A model generated the notes under the pieces. It was not told the DNA's origin and did no database searches. It saw nothing but the letters and a program-made list of their open reading frames with translations. Shown here piece after piece: positions 43,570 through 54,215 of a DNA stretch of 64,000 nt (positions are counted from its first letter, which is position 1; each line of letters starts with the position of its first letter). Source of the DNA: Oegoconia quadripuncta. Its lineage: Eukaryota; Arthropoda; Insecta; Lepidoptera; Autostichidae. Where the stretch lies: positions 23,589,885 to 23,653,884 of the forward strand of contig OX438751.1 of the NCBI GenBank assembly GCA_949316235.1, given 5' to 3'. The translations under genes and the position numbers were made by a program.

Positions 43570-44020
43570 TTAAAAAAAAGTCGAATGGAAAACCTCCTCC
43601 TCTGAACTCGGATAAAAATAACCATTTCCCTTAAGGAATAACAAGTGAAATCTTCAAACAACAATAGGATTTAACAAGCACGAATAAAATATCGATATTG
43701 AGCGGACTACATTACTTGCTGTCCATCTTGTGTGGACCTTCACCCCTCTCGTATATCGTATTCAACTAGAATAGAGCTCTTTCACCCCCCTACAAATAAA
43801 TGGAGGTCAGGTTACATTGGTTGTGAGTTAGGACTGTTATTTACATCCAAGGTTTATCGTATAATCGAAAGCGGTCTGTTCGATTTGAAAATATGGGCGG
43901 GCTCTTGGGAAAACTGAGCAGGAAAGGTGAGGACATGACAATATTATTATTCTTGAATACCTAAGTAACTTCAAAAATGAAGAGGTTCTCAACTCGGCCG
44001 TTTGTATGTTTTTTTTTTTA
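43570..44020. repeat. Repeat Q motifs, direct and inverted
   Basis: GAAAACCTCCTCCTCTGAAC near 43590 and AGAGGTTCTCAACTCGGCCG near 43983 are inverted relative to each other and may be two ends of one element of about 450 bp. Confidence 0.4.
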
Positions 44021-44040
44021 ATTATTTAACACTTTATTAA

Positions 44041-44110
44041 ATAAAATCAAAGTCAGAAATTCTTTATTTTGTAGGTACACAGGATACACTGTCTTAAATA
44101 GAAGAGAAGG
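44041..44110 (-). mobile_element. CR1-like (FYNK family) 3' terminus
   Basis: AATCAAAGTCAGAAATTCTT and TGTAGGTACACAGGATACAC match 35745-35800. Confidence 0.6.
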
Positions 44111-44114
44111 TTGG

Positions 44115-44424
44115 AATTAGAGTATTATACTCTAAGTGACACTGCAGGTCTCAATTGGTAAATCGCATGAACGGCTCGTTTTTGCAAAACAAAAATTACA
44201 TTTAAATCCGCGGCATTTTCGGCAGGATACCGTAAGACATCAAGCTGTGGAAATAACTAAAATATACTAATTCATTTACATCTCTTCGCCAATTAATGGA
44301 TAAGAAGACCCAAGTAGAATCTACGAGGTCTAGAGTAGCAGCTTTTGTCATTATGTTTATTATGTACACCGATATCTCCGAGATTTGATGACCCATAAGC
44401 AATTGGTGGTTTTGTGTCCGACTA
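44115..44424. other. Unassigned sequence
   Basis: I recognise nothing in this stretch. Confidence 0.35.
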
Positions 44425-44610
44425 TGTGGCCAGAATAGTAGTCAGTGCTTTCAAATCGCTCCCTTAATAGGCCACCAACTTGACTTAACGACTGCCTTAA
44501 CACTCGTATTATGCCACTAGTGGTCACCCATCCACGAACTGACCGCGCCGGATATTGCTTAACTTCGCTAATCATAAACGAAAAGCAAATGCGATTGCGC
44601 CGCGAGTTAT
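44425..44610 (-). mobile_element. 5S-rRNA-derived SINE-D, 3'-truncated
   Basis: The minus strand starts AACTCGCGGCGCAATCGC and carries GAAGTTAAGCAATATCCGGC, GTCAGTTCGTGGATGGGTGA and CCACTAGTGGC, the 5S-like internal promoter. The RTE-like 3' half is largely missing. Confidence 0.85.
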
Positions 44611-45155
44611 ATTACTGATGTATATATATTTATGAAGAGAATTTATAATCTACGTGTAATTTGCCAAAATGAAAAAGTCATAATATTGCAAATAAAAAAT
44701 ATATATTGTATGCTGGTATGTTGGTATCTTCATTTTTTTTTACAAACCCACTTGGACCTTTTGCATAGATTTTTACATTTGGGCCTCGTTTACCCATACT
44801 TTCGTTACGGCCTTTGAGTTAGCTGCGTATTTCACATTATATAAGTAAAACGTTTATTGTAATTGTCTCCGTGAAATAATTCTTGTATCTGCCCTACTAC
44901 AGTATGTGCTACTACTGTAACGGTGTCGTTCTTTTGAGCTGATACTCATTGGTGGGTTTGGGTTATTGGAGTTCAAATTCGAAATTTTAAACTGACTGAT
45001 TGACTGATAAACTGACGGATCCTCTTTTTTTGCACATTGATTTCCAGATTTAAGTCAGTCTCACCGTTATTTTAATCATGTTTTTTTTACATCTCAATAC
45101 TTAATTTTTTATTTTAAGACCATTTCGATCCTCTGTTTCATGCAATAAATAAGTT

Positions 45156-45355
45156 AGTGTGGTGATCCGTGTTCTGTTTTGACCCTGGCCAGAGCTGTCC
45201 CGCCCCTTCTGTATATATATACACCTCGTGACTCGACCCAGCTGGGTAAAGGCGGGCTGGGAAGGTCAGCATGTGACTACTACTAACAGGTCATGTGACT
45301 ATTTCGTAGGTGGAGACTTGAGGATCTGAAATAAATGACATTACCTTATTCAGGC
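45156..45355 (+). mobile_element. Possible solo LTR
   Basis: A GC-richer block holds a TATA box (TTCTGTATATATATACACC), a downstream start-like region and a polyadenylation signal (GAAATAAATGAC), with a TGTGG start and a GGCA end. Clear 5-bp target repeats were not found. It could instead be a promoter-bearing piece of another element. Confidence 0.3.
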
Positions 45356-45359
45356 ACCA

Positions 45360-46000
45360 AACAAAGGTTTTGTTTTTTTTTGTCATAAAAATGCTATGAC
45401 TTGTAATGTGTAAATCTTTGTGGAAAAATAAAGATTATATTTATGTAAGCTGACTACCATCGGACCGCTGAAACGGCTTCTTTAGGGCCTCTCGGCGCTT
45501 TTCGCTTTTAGACCCGATGTCTACGCTAGTGCTTCGACAGACAAAACTACACACACACATGCATATACATTGTGCAGGTACACTGTTGGGCACACACATA
45601 TTCACACATCCAATTATACTTCCTCACGCATGACGTATGACTATTGTATTGGCCGGCAGGTACACCCCACTCGCTATACACTGTCCGCCATTGCATACCT
45701 TTTACCATACCCCTATACAAGAGCTCTGTAATTAATTTAAGCAAATTAATCAATATAGTGATCTAGTTAAATTTCAGAGCCTCTTTATTTACTCTTTGTG
45801 TCTTTACCAGGCAAATAATACATACACTCCTATCGCTATAGTACGTTATTATAAAGCATTAATACTCCCATACATTCCCATACATCCACAACAAACTTAC
45901 GCGCACACACACATACACACAACAGGAGAACAGGTAAATGCATGTAAAAAAAAAAACCATTTCTGCGAGTGATGTCTTTGTATTTTAGGGCACTTGGTAC
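45360..46000. other. Unassigned sequence
   Basis: CA-rich scraps occur at 45550-45605 and 45900-45925; otherwise nothing. Confidence 0.35.
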
Positions 46001-46009
46001 TAATCTGTG

Positions 46010-46170
46010 CTTTAGTTTAGTTTAATTTTCCCGTGTTTTACCGCGTGTTGTCATGCATAGTAATATGTCAAACTTTATAATTGGCTTAATAAGTATGTAA
46101 TTTAATCTTAAGTAATATATAAGGATATGCTGTAAAGTTTGTTGAAAATAAATAAATAAAATAAAAATAA
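46010..46170 (+). mobile_element. Retroelement 3' tail
   Basis: TTTAGTTTAGTTTAATTTTC, GTAATTTAATCTTAAGTAAT and AAATAAATAAAATAAAAAT look like a LINE 3' UTR. No family is assigned. Confidence 0.4.
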
Positions 46171-46269
46171 ATACGATACACCCAATGCTATTCAACATGG
46201 CAATTGGCTCTTTTCGGGTAGTTTGGGACTTTCATACGACCACATAGGAGTACCTATTTCAATTACCAC

Positions 46270-46492
46270 ACATTCGCACTAAGAGGTTCGACTCTTCATT
46301 CACAATGCGAACAGCCAAGGCATGGAACTCTCTTCCGGCGTCAGTGTTTCCTGAATCCTACAACTTTGGGATCTCCAAGAGCAGGGTGAATAGGCATTTA
46401 CTAGGCTCGCATTCTTCAACTTCGACCATATCATCATTTTCCATCAGGTGAGATTGAGGTCAAATGCGTATCCAGTTAATCATTAAAAACTC
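46270..46492 (+). pseudogene. LINE-N ORF2 C-terminus and 3' end
   Basis: The plus frame reads RTKRFDSSFTMRTAKAWNSL, PASVFPESYNFGISKSRVNR, HLLGSHSSTSTISSFSIR and a stop at 46449-46451, then GATTGAGGTCAAATGCGTAT and an A-rich end. The KAWNSLPASVFP motif is the usual C-terminal signature of Jockey/CR1-like ORF2. The frame has no stop across the visible part, but everything upstream is lost. Its last ~80 bp resemble the SINE-A tail (CTTCGACC, CATCAGGTGAGATTGAGGTC against CATCAGGTGTGATTGAGGTC). Confidence 0.85.
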
Positions 46493-46589
46493 TATAGTTT
46501 TTATAGGTAGGTAATTCATTTAAATAATGTTTGGCAACAAATATTTATTTGTACGCATTCAGTACAGATTATTGTATGTGAGTAAAAGA

Positions 46590-46893
46590 TTTTTTGTTAT
46601 GCACAACGGGTTAGCCCTTGACCTCAATCACACCTGATGTTAAGTGAAGATGAGGCCGAAGGTGGAAGGAAGCGTACTGACCCGGAAACCCCATATTATT
46701 CGGGGCACTGGCTATCTTATCTCTGACAATTCGATGGCGGCAGATTTAGATAAGATGGTTGTAGCTAGCCAGGCGGACATTTAAAATGTACCACTAACCA
46801 AACCGAGTACTTACCCATGTACCGCGCTGGGGATCGAACCCGTGACCTCCCAATCGTAAACCCAATGTTGTTTACATTGAGCTACGGAGGCGG
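46590..46893 (-). mobile_element. SINE-A, internal deletion
   Basis: Head (GAGCTACGGAGGCGG) and tail are present. The ~40-bp core section between TCTGACAATT and GGCGGCAG is missing. Confidence 0.9.
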
Positions 46894-46894
46894 A

Positions 46895-47126
46895 TAAGGA
46901 TGATTCCGACCGATTTTGGCCATGACGACCACATTGACTCCTAATCGGTTCGGCGCTGGTGCGCTCGAAGATGGCTAACATAACCGATCTTTGCGCTGAA
47001 CTCCCGAGCGCAATGTGGGCACGTAAGCACACCTTCCCCGTAATGATAATGAATGGGAGCGGATGGACGGGTCGGATGATTTGTGAGCCAGCAGATGTGT
47101 GTAAGTAAATATACAGGTAAATACAA
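46895..47126 (-). pseudogene. LINE ORF2 C-terminus with C2H2-type finger
   Basis: The minus frame contains [20 protein letters not shown] and HQRRTD, a CxxC...HxxxxH finger typical of the terminal part of some invertebrate LINE ORF2 proteins, where it reads CxxCGR.F.ARIGL.SH.R.H. After a stop the frame VNVVVMAKIGRNHPYP matches the usual last residues (DHVVMAEIGRN-type), shifted by the stop. The rest is lost. It directly abuts the SINE-A head, and a chance frame joins the two. This is not a host zinc-finger gene. Confidence 0.72.
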
Positions 47127-47161
47127 CCAATCCCGTATGTTTCCAGACCTTGTCCGTTTAA

Positions 47162-47745
47162 GGAAGTAAACGCTGCCGTGACCCTCTAAGAGATCTGTTT
47201 AAAGAAATAAATATTTTAACTGTTGCACGCAAAAATATATGCCTATTTCGTAAACATTCTGATAATCATAATTTGAATACTAAAAACAACAATAAAATTG
47301 AAATTCCACAATTTAGACTTAGCAAGGTTAGCACATCCTTTGTGGGTTACAGCATACGCTTTTACAATAAAATACCAGAACATGTATTGAGTTTAACAGA
47401 GCAGAAATTTAAAAGCCACATTAAAGAAACTCTGTGTAAGAAGGGTTATTACAGGATAGATGATTATTTAGGCGATAAGGAGGTCTGGTGTTAGCTGGTC
47501 GTTATGTTAATTGCCATTGTTTTGTAATATGTAATATAAAATGTAATATTATTGTAAAGATGGAAACTAATTGAAAAGATGTGTCGTTGCGGTGTTTCTT
47601 GTCGCTTCTTCTCCCTAACCATAACAACTTTTAAAGCGATGTAGTTTAAAAAAAAAATAACATGTTGACTGATATTTTTGTATCCTATCCTACATTGAAT
47701 AAAATATTTTTGATTTTGATTTTTTTTTGATTTTGAACCCTTACT
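47162..47745 (+). pseudogene. CR1-like LINE (FYNK family) ORF2 end and 3' UTR
   Basis: From about 47162 the plus frame is open to the stop at 47494: [40 protein letters not shown], then FYNKIPEHVLSLTEQKFKSH and KKGYYRIDDYLGDKEVWC. The ILTV region and the YNK.P...FK...YY...DYL end are characteristic of this LINE group. The 3' UTR continues to TTTTGATTTTGATTTTTTTT near 47730. It is the longest and best-kept LINE coding piece here at ~110 codons, but has no RT or endonuclease. Confidence 0.85.
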
Positions 47746-47749
47746 ATTA

Positions 47750-48070
47750 GTATCAAATACGACATCCTTACTGTAATAATACATTTTCAAGTAGACTTTT
47801 GATAGAATCAACACGCGGACCCGAGTGTATATACTATTTCTATAACGTGTCCCCTCTCACAGACCGCGTTTGAATGCAAAGTAAAATTCGGTTTGCCAAA
47901 GTTCCCGATTTCCATTGAGCTGTGAAAAACTTATTGATTGTTATTCTGTGAAGGGTTAGCGCGTGTTGATTTACTTTTATCGTACGCGTCAACTTGAATC
48001 CGAAATACTTTAGGTTTTATCTGTTCAAATATGAATAATCTCATTGTGACGCAGTCGTAGTCGCTACCTA
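47750..48070. other. Unassigned sequence
   Basis: I recognise nothing in this stretch. Confidence 0.35.
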
Positions 48071-48074
48071 TTCA

Positions 48075-48345
48075 TTTCTAAACCCTGACGAAAACCGAGT
48101 GGTGTTATGTGTTTGACGGTGATTGTGTGTGTGTGCATGCGTATCCAGGCTTTATCCGGGTGTATCTCAGTAAAGCCTGGCCCGATTTTCTATGATAAAG
48201 ACTATTTTTTGATTATATTGAGATTGATATTAAGATTTGAGTGCTGCTTTTTCTTTAATAAAGACAAATAAGGGGACAGGTTCTCAGCCATGTTTAATGA
48301 AATTCGGTTAAGCTGTCTCTTCGTTATTCAAAAATAGCTAATGCA
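48075..48345 (-). repeat. Family-J repeat
   Basis: The complement of CCTGACGAAAACCGAGTGGT, GGTGTATCTCAGTAAAGCC and GGGGACAGGTTCTCAGCCAT gives the family-J order seen at 62.44-62.66 kb. Confidence 0.7.
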
Positions 48346-48349
48346 CCAC

Positions 48350-49105
48350 GAGTGCTACCAATCTAAATATGTAAAATTTATTACTCAAATGTTGCTTATT
48401 GTTTAACAAATACATTTAAATGTCACTAGATAGCATTCCCATTGCATTAAATCACATCGTAATATAAAACAGGTTCCGTGGCCATATCTATTGTACTCGT
48501 AAAAATAATCTTGTGTCAACTTTTAGCCGAACATAAACTTAGCAATACAAAACGCACTTGACTTGGCATCTCCACTTACCACACGTTAAGTCGGTTCTAT
48601 GTTACCAACCATTTTTAATGATCTTTGAATAGTATCTATCAATAACTTATCACGAAGGTCTAGGTAAAATGGTTAAAAGACATACCTATTTATAAAAATG
48701 AATTATATGACTCGATATTGTTATCACGTAGGCTGAGACGTCGTTACGAACAATAAAAGTAATTTTTACGACTGGCAACCCTTTGCGTTAATAAATTAAA
48801 AAGTTAGCTAGGGTTGAAACAATACCACTTCACCCTGTAACCCAGTGGATTTAAGTTTTGTCGCCCCTGGCTAAAGAATTATTAGGGTTACCATCGAATA
48901 ATAAAAAAACAAAAATTTGGAGTATTCAAGGTTGCTGCAATGCATAATTTAGCAGGGTCTTGCAAAAGACCTTATTCCAGAAACCTTTTAGTGGTAAGCT
49001 TTCTGTAACACAACCTTATTTAGGAATTGCATGCTTAATAAAGGTTGACTAAAATAAAAGAAACTTTTGATCGAAAATCTCACTTATTCCATTAGGAAAT
49101 GGAAA
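48350..49105. other. Unassigned sequence
   Basis: I recognise nothing in this stretch. Confidence 0.4.
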
Positions 49106-49108
49106 AGG

Positions 49109-49352
49109 GTTTTTTAATGATCAACGGGATAGCACTAGACCTAAATCACACCTGATGTTAAGTGAAGATGAGGCCGAAGATGAAAGACTGACCCGGAAAT
49201 CCCATCTTATTTGGGGGCTGGGTATCTTATCTTGTGACATTCGGAACACAACAATTATAACATTGCTGCTTGGCGGCAGACTTAGACAAGATAGTGGTAG
49301 CTAGCCAAGTGGACATTTAAAATGCCCTACCACCAACCAAACAGTACTAAAT
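49109..49352 (-). mobile_element. SINE-A, head missing
   Basis: Complement of tail (ATCACACCTGATGTTAAGTG), core and CCACCAACCAAAC is kept. It stops at AGTACTAAAT before the B box. Confidence 0.88.
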
Positions 49353-49529
49353 ATGATGATGGTTTTGTCGATATTGATAAGTATTGTTTCTTGTTCTTCA
49401 ATTTAAGAGCTTTGCTCGTCGGTGGAGTAATGACCACCACCAAGTATTATTTGGGTAGCGATAAATTGATCGAATTTGTTTTGCTACATTCGCACGATAA
49501 CTATAGTTATGAATTTTTTTTATCATAAC
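49353..49529 (+). repeat. Repeat O, second copy
   Basis: TTCTTCAATTTAAGAGCTTT and GTCGGTGGAGTAATGACC resemble the complement of 10140-10210. An open frame crosses SINE-A and this repeat and is not considered a gene. Confidence 0.4.
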
Positions 49530-50395
49530 GCCGTATCGACCAAATTTATACATGATAACTGCCAAGCCGCCATTTATTTACCATTGGTTAATTCATAGCA
49601 CAAAAATACATCAATAACTTGGTCACGTAATTTCACGAAGTATAGAAATCGACAGTATTCATGCTCAACCCTACATTCAAGGTTGCATCTGATTGGGTGC
49701 GTACATACTACAGTTTGTCGAGTACCCCAAATTAATTTTTGAGAACAAAATCCATTAGCGAATGAAGCTTTGCTTATTGTCTAGGGTTGTCCCATAATTT
49801 AGGTGCAAAACCCGATTGAAGCTGTTTTTAAACGATAGGGCGGCGAATGCGTATTGTATAACTACAACATTCTTCATTACCAACTATCGCCTTGTATAGT
49901 CTTTATTTCTTTGACAATTGGAATGTATATTGCGTGAGCTTTTAATATTTCAAGTGTAATGGTAAAATTGTGTAGTATTTTCTTGTCGCCTCTATGATTT
50001 ATGACATCCAATTGTCTATAGTTCAATGCGTGTAAAGAGAATATTTTCATTTGTGTTGTACAGTGAGTTTTTTGTAGTTTTTTTATGTGCGGAGTTACAT
50101 TTAATTTGGTATTGTGTTTGGTGGCATTTATAGGTTTATTTATGGGTGAAAGGGTGTTTTCTGTGTGCTTGTTTTGGATATTACGACTTACTATTTTCAT
50201 TTGTCTATTTTGTAAAACATATACGAACGTGTTTTTCTCTTAGAGATTTTTAATTAAGAGGGCCTATACCGTCCAGTGGCGCCCTCATTGGTTAAATAAA
50301 GATTTCTTTTTCAGTACAGAATAAATCGAAAAAAATTGCTCTGCCCTGCACTCGAATAGCCTGAAAGCTAATTATAAATATGTTTTCTTTATTTT
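49530..50395. other. Unassigned; 107-codon minus frame without domain
   Basis: The minus frame 49877-50200 has no recognisable motif. The CCAGTGGCGCC motif near 50275 matches 896-930. Confidence 0.35.
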
Positions 50396-50396
50396 A

Positions 50397-51296
50397 TACC
50401 TATTTTTTTTACCGAAAGGAATGTATAGGCATAGGTAAGTTTTAAACCATCATCGAGGCACGCGCCAGCCGAGATTGATATGCGACAGGCTTGATTCGTA
50501 GGGTTCCTATCACGTTTTTAATTTATTGATATGCGACTGGCTTGATTCGTAGGGTTCCTATCACGTTTTTAATTTATTGATAGGCGACAGGCTTGATTCG
50601 TAGGGTTCCTATCACGTTCTTAATTTATTGATATGCGACAGGCTTGATTCGTAGGGTTCCTATCACGTTTTTAATTTATTGATATGCGACAGGCTTGATT
50701 CGTAGGGTTCCTATCACGTTTTTAATTTATTGATATGCGACTGGCTTGATTCGTAGGGTTCCTATCACGTTTTTAATTTATTGATATGCGACTGGCTTGA
50801 TTCGTAGGGTTCCTATCACGTTTTTAATTTATTGATATGCGACTGGCTTGATTCGTAGGGTTCCTATCACGTTTTTAATTTATTGATATGCGACTGGCTT
50901 GATTCGTAGGGTTCCTATCACGTTTTTAATTTATTGATATGCGACAGGCTTGATTCGTAGGGTTCCTATCACGTTTTTAATTTATTGATATGCGACTGGC
51001 GTGATTCGTAGGGTTCCTATCACGTTTTTAATTTATTGATATGCGACAGGCTTGATTCGTAGGGTTCCTATCACGCGAAATTTATTTGGTACTCATATTT
51101 TCTCCAAGTTTTTTTATTTATTTAATTTAATGATGTAATTATGTAAAATAGGCTAGAAACGCGACCGTCAATTGTCACAACGTCGTATTCGATGATGGTG
51201 TTGAAAAAAATAAACTACCATTGCCATTCGTATTGGCATACCAATACCTTCTATTTCACTTATCTAATTTTCCTCACTGTAAAAAAACTCATCCGG
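50397..51296 (+). mobile_element. MITE-M containing a minisatellite
   Basis: Left end (TATACCTATTTTTTTTACCG, degenerate) and right end (AAAAAAACTCATCCGG then TA) match the terminal repeats of the 61.1-kb copy. Outside the array the element is about 300 bp. Part of its own internal sequence is expanded into the 51-bp array. Confidence 0.8.
50477..51075 (+). repeat. Minisatellite, 51-bp unit, about 11.7 copies
   Basis: Units start every 51 bp from 50477 to 51038 (GATATGCGACTGGCTTGATT ... CACGTTTTTAATTTATT). Copies differ mainly by ACAGG/ACTGG and GCTTG/GCGTG. One unit corresponds to a single-copy segment of MITE-M at about 61550-61600. It is not CRISPR-like, since no unique spacers separate the units. 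Confidence 0.97.
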
Positions 51297-51309
51297 TACA
51301 ATAGAATGA

Positions 51310-51810
51310 CCAAATGAATTTATTGACTAAAAATTGAATACACTTAACCGTCCGTATTCGTCTTTTTCCACAAACGAATGCGTCCCACTCTGATACACTC
51401 GCGCACATTAAGGGTACACGTCTAAGCTGCTTATTGTATTTTTATAGTTATTTTGATCGGCGCACACATACAGTTTATTGTGTGGATTATCCCACATGAA
51501 TACAAAATGGGGTATTACGTTTTTGTGCTCGAATGTACACAGCTGATGCTCAGGAAACAATGGCCTTTAATATTTGCGAATCGCCGGTAAAAGCTTTTTG
51601 TTACGTTATTATTTTTTAATAACTTGTAAATATGGCGGCGTGCGTATATATTATGTATTATTCATATTACTTTCATCATATTGATCATTGACACAGACAA
51701 TGTAAATTCACTTCGACAAAATATCAAAGACTTATGGCACTGAACCGTGATCTCTCAGGGTCACTCAGTGAGCTATGTGGAGGAAACGACTTTTAACAAA
51801 TTTGAATATA
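51310..51810. other. Unassigned sequence
   Basis: I recognise nothing in this stretch. Confidence 0.4.
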
Positions 51811-51814
51811 TTCT

Positions 51815-51890
51815 AGCGTCATGCCCCGGCTTTGCTCGGGTGCAATTTCTAAATATAATTCATGCATTAGGCATATAACCCTTCCGGAAG
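51815..51890 (+). mobile_element. Short insect repeat (GCCCCGGCTTTGCTCGGG type)
   Basis: CATGCCCCGGCTTTGCTCGG, TGCAATTTCTAAATATAATT and GCATTAGGCATATAACCCTT look like the start of a common non-autonomous insect repeat. No end was identified. Confidence 0.5.
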
Positions 51891-51954
51891 AAATTAAATA
51901 AATAATAATAAATAAATATCTTTACACATACTAGCTATTCATATTTGCATGACA

Positions 51955-52085
51955 AGACGAACAGCCAGATGACCTCTGTTCCTGATGGACTCTTGCCGGT
52001 ACCTGCTTGAGAGAGAGGAACCTGGTGAGAGGAAGCTATGCCCCAGCAATGAAGATGTAAGGCTGCAGATGAGTACAGTACACAT
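51955..52085 (+). mobile_element. SINE-D 3' half
   Basis: GAACAGCCAGATGACCTCTG, CTTGAGAGAGAGGAACCTGG and GAGAGGAAGCTATGCCCCAG are the RTE-like tail of SINE-D. Confidence 0.6.
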
Positions 52086-52959
52086 AGCATCTCTATTACA
52101 AAGAACAGTTTGACCTAGTTTATTTCAAATGGCCCCATAGTTGGAATAAAATCAAAAATCATTTTCTATAGGAATTTTGAGCACAATACAGCGATATAAA
52201 ACTACACAAAGCCGACGAATGGGATTAAAATTTTTGCAGCTACGTTACAATAAGCTTCACCTATCTAATTGGTAACAATGGGCCGCCATTTTGAATTAAA
52301 CTTTAAAATTCGAATGCAGTAGGTACCAACTGCCTCATCCATTTAGAGATATTTGGTTTGTAGGAGATCTACGTTTAGGTTTTTTTATTTCAACAAAGGC
52401 CAGAAGAATTAGTTGTAGTCCAGTAAAATACGCAGTTTTTGTGGTGTAACCTCGTATAATCTTAAAGTTCCTGATTTTTTGTAGAAAGATTACATTATCA
52501 GTAATAAAATAAAAATGCTTTCTAACAATTCTGTACCTTGCTTTAAGTATAGTATAGTTATTTAATTATAAACACCACAATATTAAATTAAAGCTACCAC
52601 TGTGGACTTCATTGCGCTGTAGAAGTTGATAAGATCTCTTAAAACAATATTCTAAAAAAAAATAATTAATGCCTACTTGATATTTCCTAAAAATAGTTTA
52701 TTGAGTCGTGATAATTGCCCTCGGTGAAGTTTTCCATAAGTATAAAGAAGTTATTTATCGTTTTTTTTTTAAATAGTTACACGAGTTCTAAGTATATTCT
52801 CCAACGCAATGCAATTCACATTGGTAATTTAAATCATATAGTCTATGTTTTATAACTAAATACCTATACTGTAATAAATAATAAATAAATAAGTTCTCAC
52901 CTAGTTCGACAGCAGATGCCCACATTTTATAAGTAGATACAATAATATATTTCTTAGAT

Positions 52960-53040
52960 CAAGCTTATATAATATGTAAATTGTATGCTGTTTTTTTGGA
53001 AATAAAGATTTTTTTTTTTATTATTATTATTATTATTTTT
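52960..53040 (+). mobile_element. LINE 3' tail with (ATT)n
   Basis: GTTTTTTTGGAAATAAAGAT, a T-run and (ATT)n are a LINE-type terminus. Confidence 0.45.
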
Positions 53041-53172
53041 TTTTTATTGAAGAGGTGGGCAAACGAGCAAGAGGTGCACCTGATGGTAAGTGTCACCGCT
53101 GCCCATAACCATCTACGGAAACGGAAGATCCGCAGTGGCGTTGCCGGCCTTTAAGGAAGGAATATGCTCTTA
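53040..53172 (-). mobile_element. Diverged family-T LINE 3' end
   Basis: The complement reads CCTTCCTTAAAGGCCGGCAA, CATCAGGTGCACCTCTTGCT, CGTTTGCCCACCTCTTCAAT and an A-run, a variant of the family-T end. Confidence 0.65.
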
Positions 53173-53312
53173 TTTTTTTTACTATATCTAAAGCAAGCTA
53201 CCGATTTGGTAGAAAACATTTTTATTATATCACTGACAGGTACTCTATCCATGTGTAAAAAATTACGGCCTTTCAGATTATTGGAAGTTAAAAGTGTATC
53301 CTTACTGGACTA

Positions 53313-53925
53313 GTGGACGTTTGCGTGGTACCAATTTTGCGATCGAACGCAAACGGCAAATTATTAGTGAATTTTACGTGGTACGAGGGCAGATCTTATG
53401 TAGGTACCTACACCGAATTTGTCTACAAAGACGGAAAAAGCTGTTATACCTCTTAAAGCATTATATCAAACCACAAAAAGAACATAAAAGGACATCCGGA
53501 ATTACCTGTGACGTCACTATGTTAGGGCTGCCACCGCACAGCTGCCCTTTATCGCGTCTACGATCTAAAGCCCATCGTACACTTGGCGAAAATACTGATT
53601 TATCTTAAATACGATCGGGATCTTCCCTAATCTGGCTTTTGTGTGTTTGTATGTTTGTTTTGTATCATTTCGAGGGATGTTTTTGTGCAATTAGCGTTTA
53701 GAGATTAGGGTGTGAATTCAGATTGTTAGATATGAAACTTCGCTATTAGGGATTTGTCAAATTCATTTAGGAAGAGGGTATAGAATTGTGAGTGTTATTT
53801 AGTATTGCTTAATTCTTCCTCGTTTCTGCTCTTCTTTTTCTTTTTTCCTACTACTGGCAATCGTCAGGCTATTCAGACGCCATTGTCTGTTGCATTGTCT
53901 AATGAGTTATTAATTATTCAAGATT
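53313..53925. other. Unassigned; 104-codon plus frame without domain
   Basis: The plus frame 53294-53608 starts inside the duplicated block and has no motif. It is probably chance. Confidence 0.3.
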
Positions 53926-53926
53926 G

Positions 53927-54215
53927 GAGCAGTGGATAGTGACTCTGGCGACGAAACCAACGGTTGCGGATTCGAATCCCGCGGGGGTAAATGTTTGTGT
54001 GATGAATGCGAATGAATGTTCACATATATAAGTCGCCAACCCGTATTAGGCCAGCGTAGTGGACCCACACTCCCTCATATACGAGGGAAGGCCTATATCC
54101 CTGCAGTGGGATATTTACGGTCTTATGATGATGATGATATAAATATGTTTATCCGTTATCTAGTCTCCATAGTACAAGCTTTGCATAGTTTATGACAAGA
54201 TAGTGTGTCCTAACC
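53927..54215 (+). mobile_element. SINE-B split by an RTE tail
   Basis: Head and B box (GGATTCGAATCCCGC) occupy 53927-54018; the distal part (CCGTTATCTAGTCTCCATAG) resumes at 54136. Confidence 0.82.
54019..54135 (+). mobile_element. RTE-like LINE 3' end
   Basis: GCCAACCCGTATTAGGCCAG, GGGAAGGCCTATATCCCTGC, TTTACGGTC and (GAT)n match the 24.3-kb tail. ATATAA at both junctions may be the target duplication. Confidence 0.82.

Larger units (their letters stand above)
52405..53312 (+). repeat. Duplicated block, copy 2
   Basis: It matches 1185-3587 in five ordered segments. Copy 2 is nearly uninterrupted, with one insertion at 52876-53177. At least two of the copy-1 insertions (family-T LINE, SINE-A) interrupt sequence that is continuous here, so they post-date the duplication. 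Confidence 0.7.

Noticed and set aside
46941..47126. Host C2H2 zinc-finger gene
   Set aside because: A single finger in the sequence context typical of LINE ORF2 ends, abutting a SINE, with a stop and no further fingers.
50477..51075. CRISPR-like array
   Set aside because: Units are contiguous 51-bp tandem copies with no unique spacers, in eukaryotic DNA and inside a MITE.
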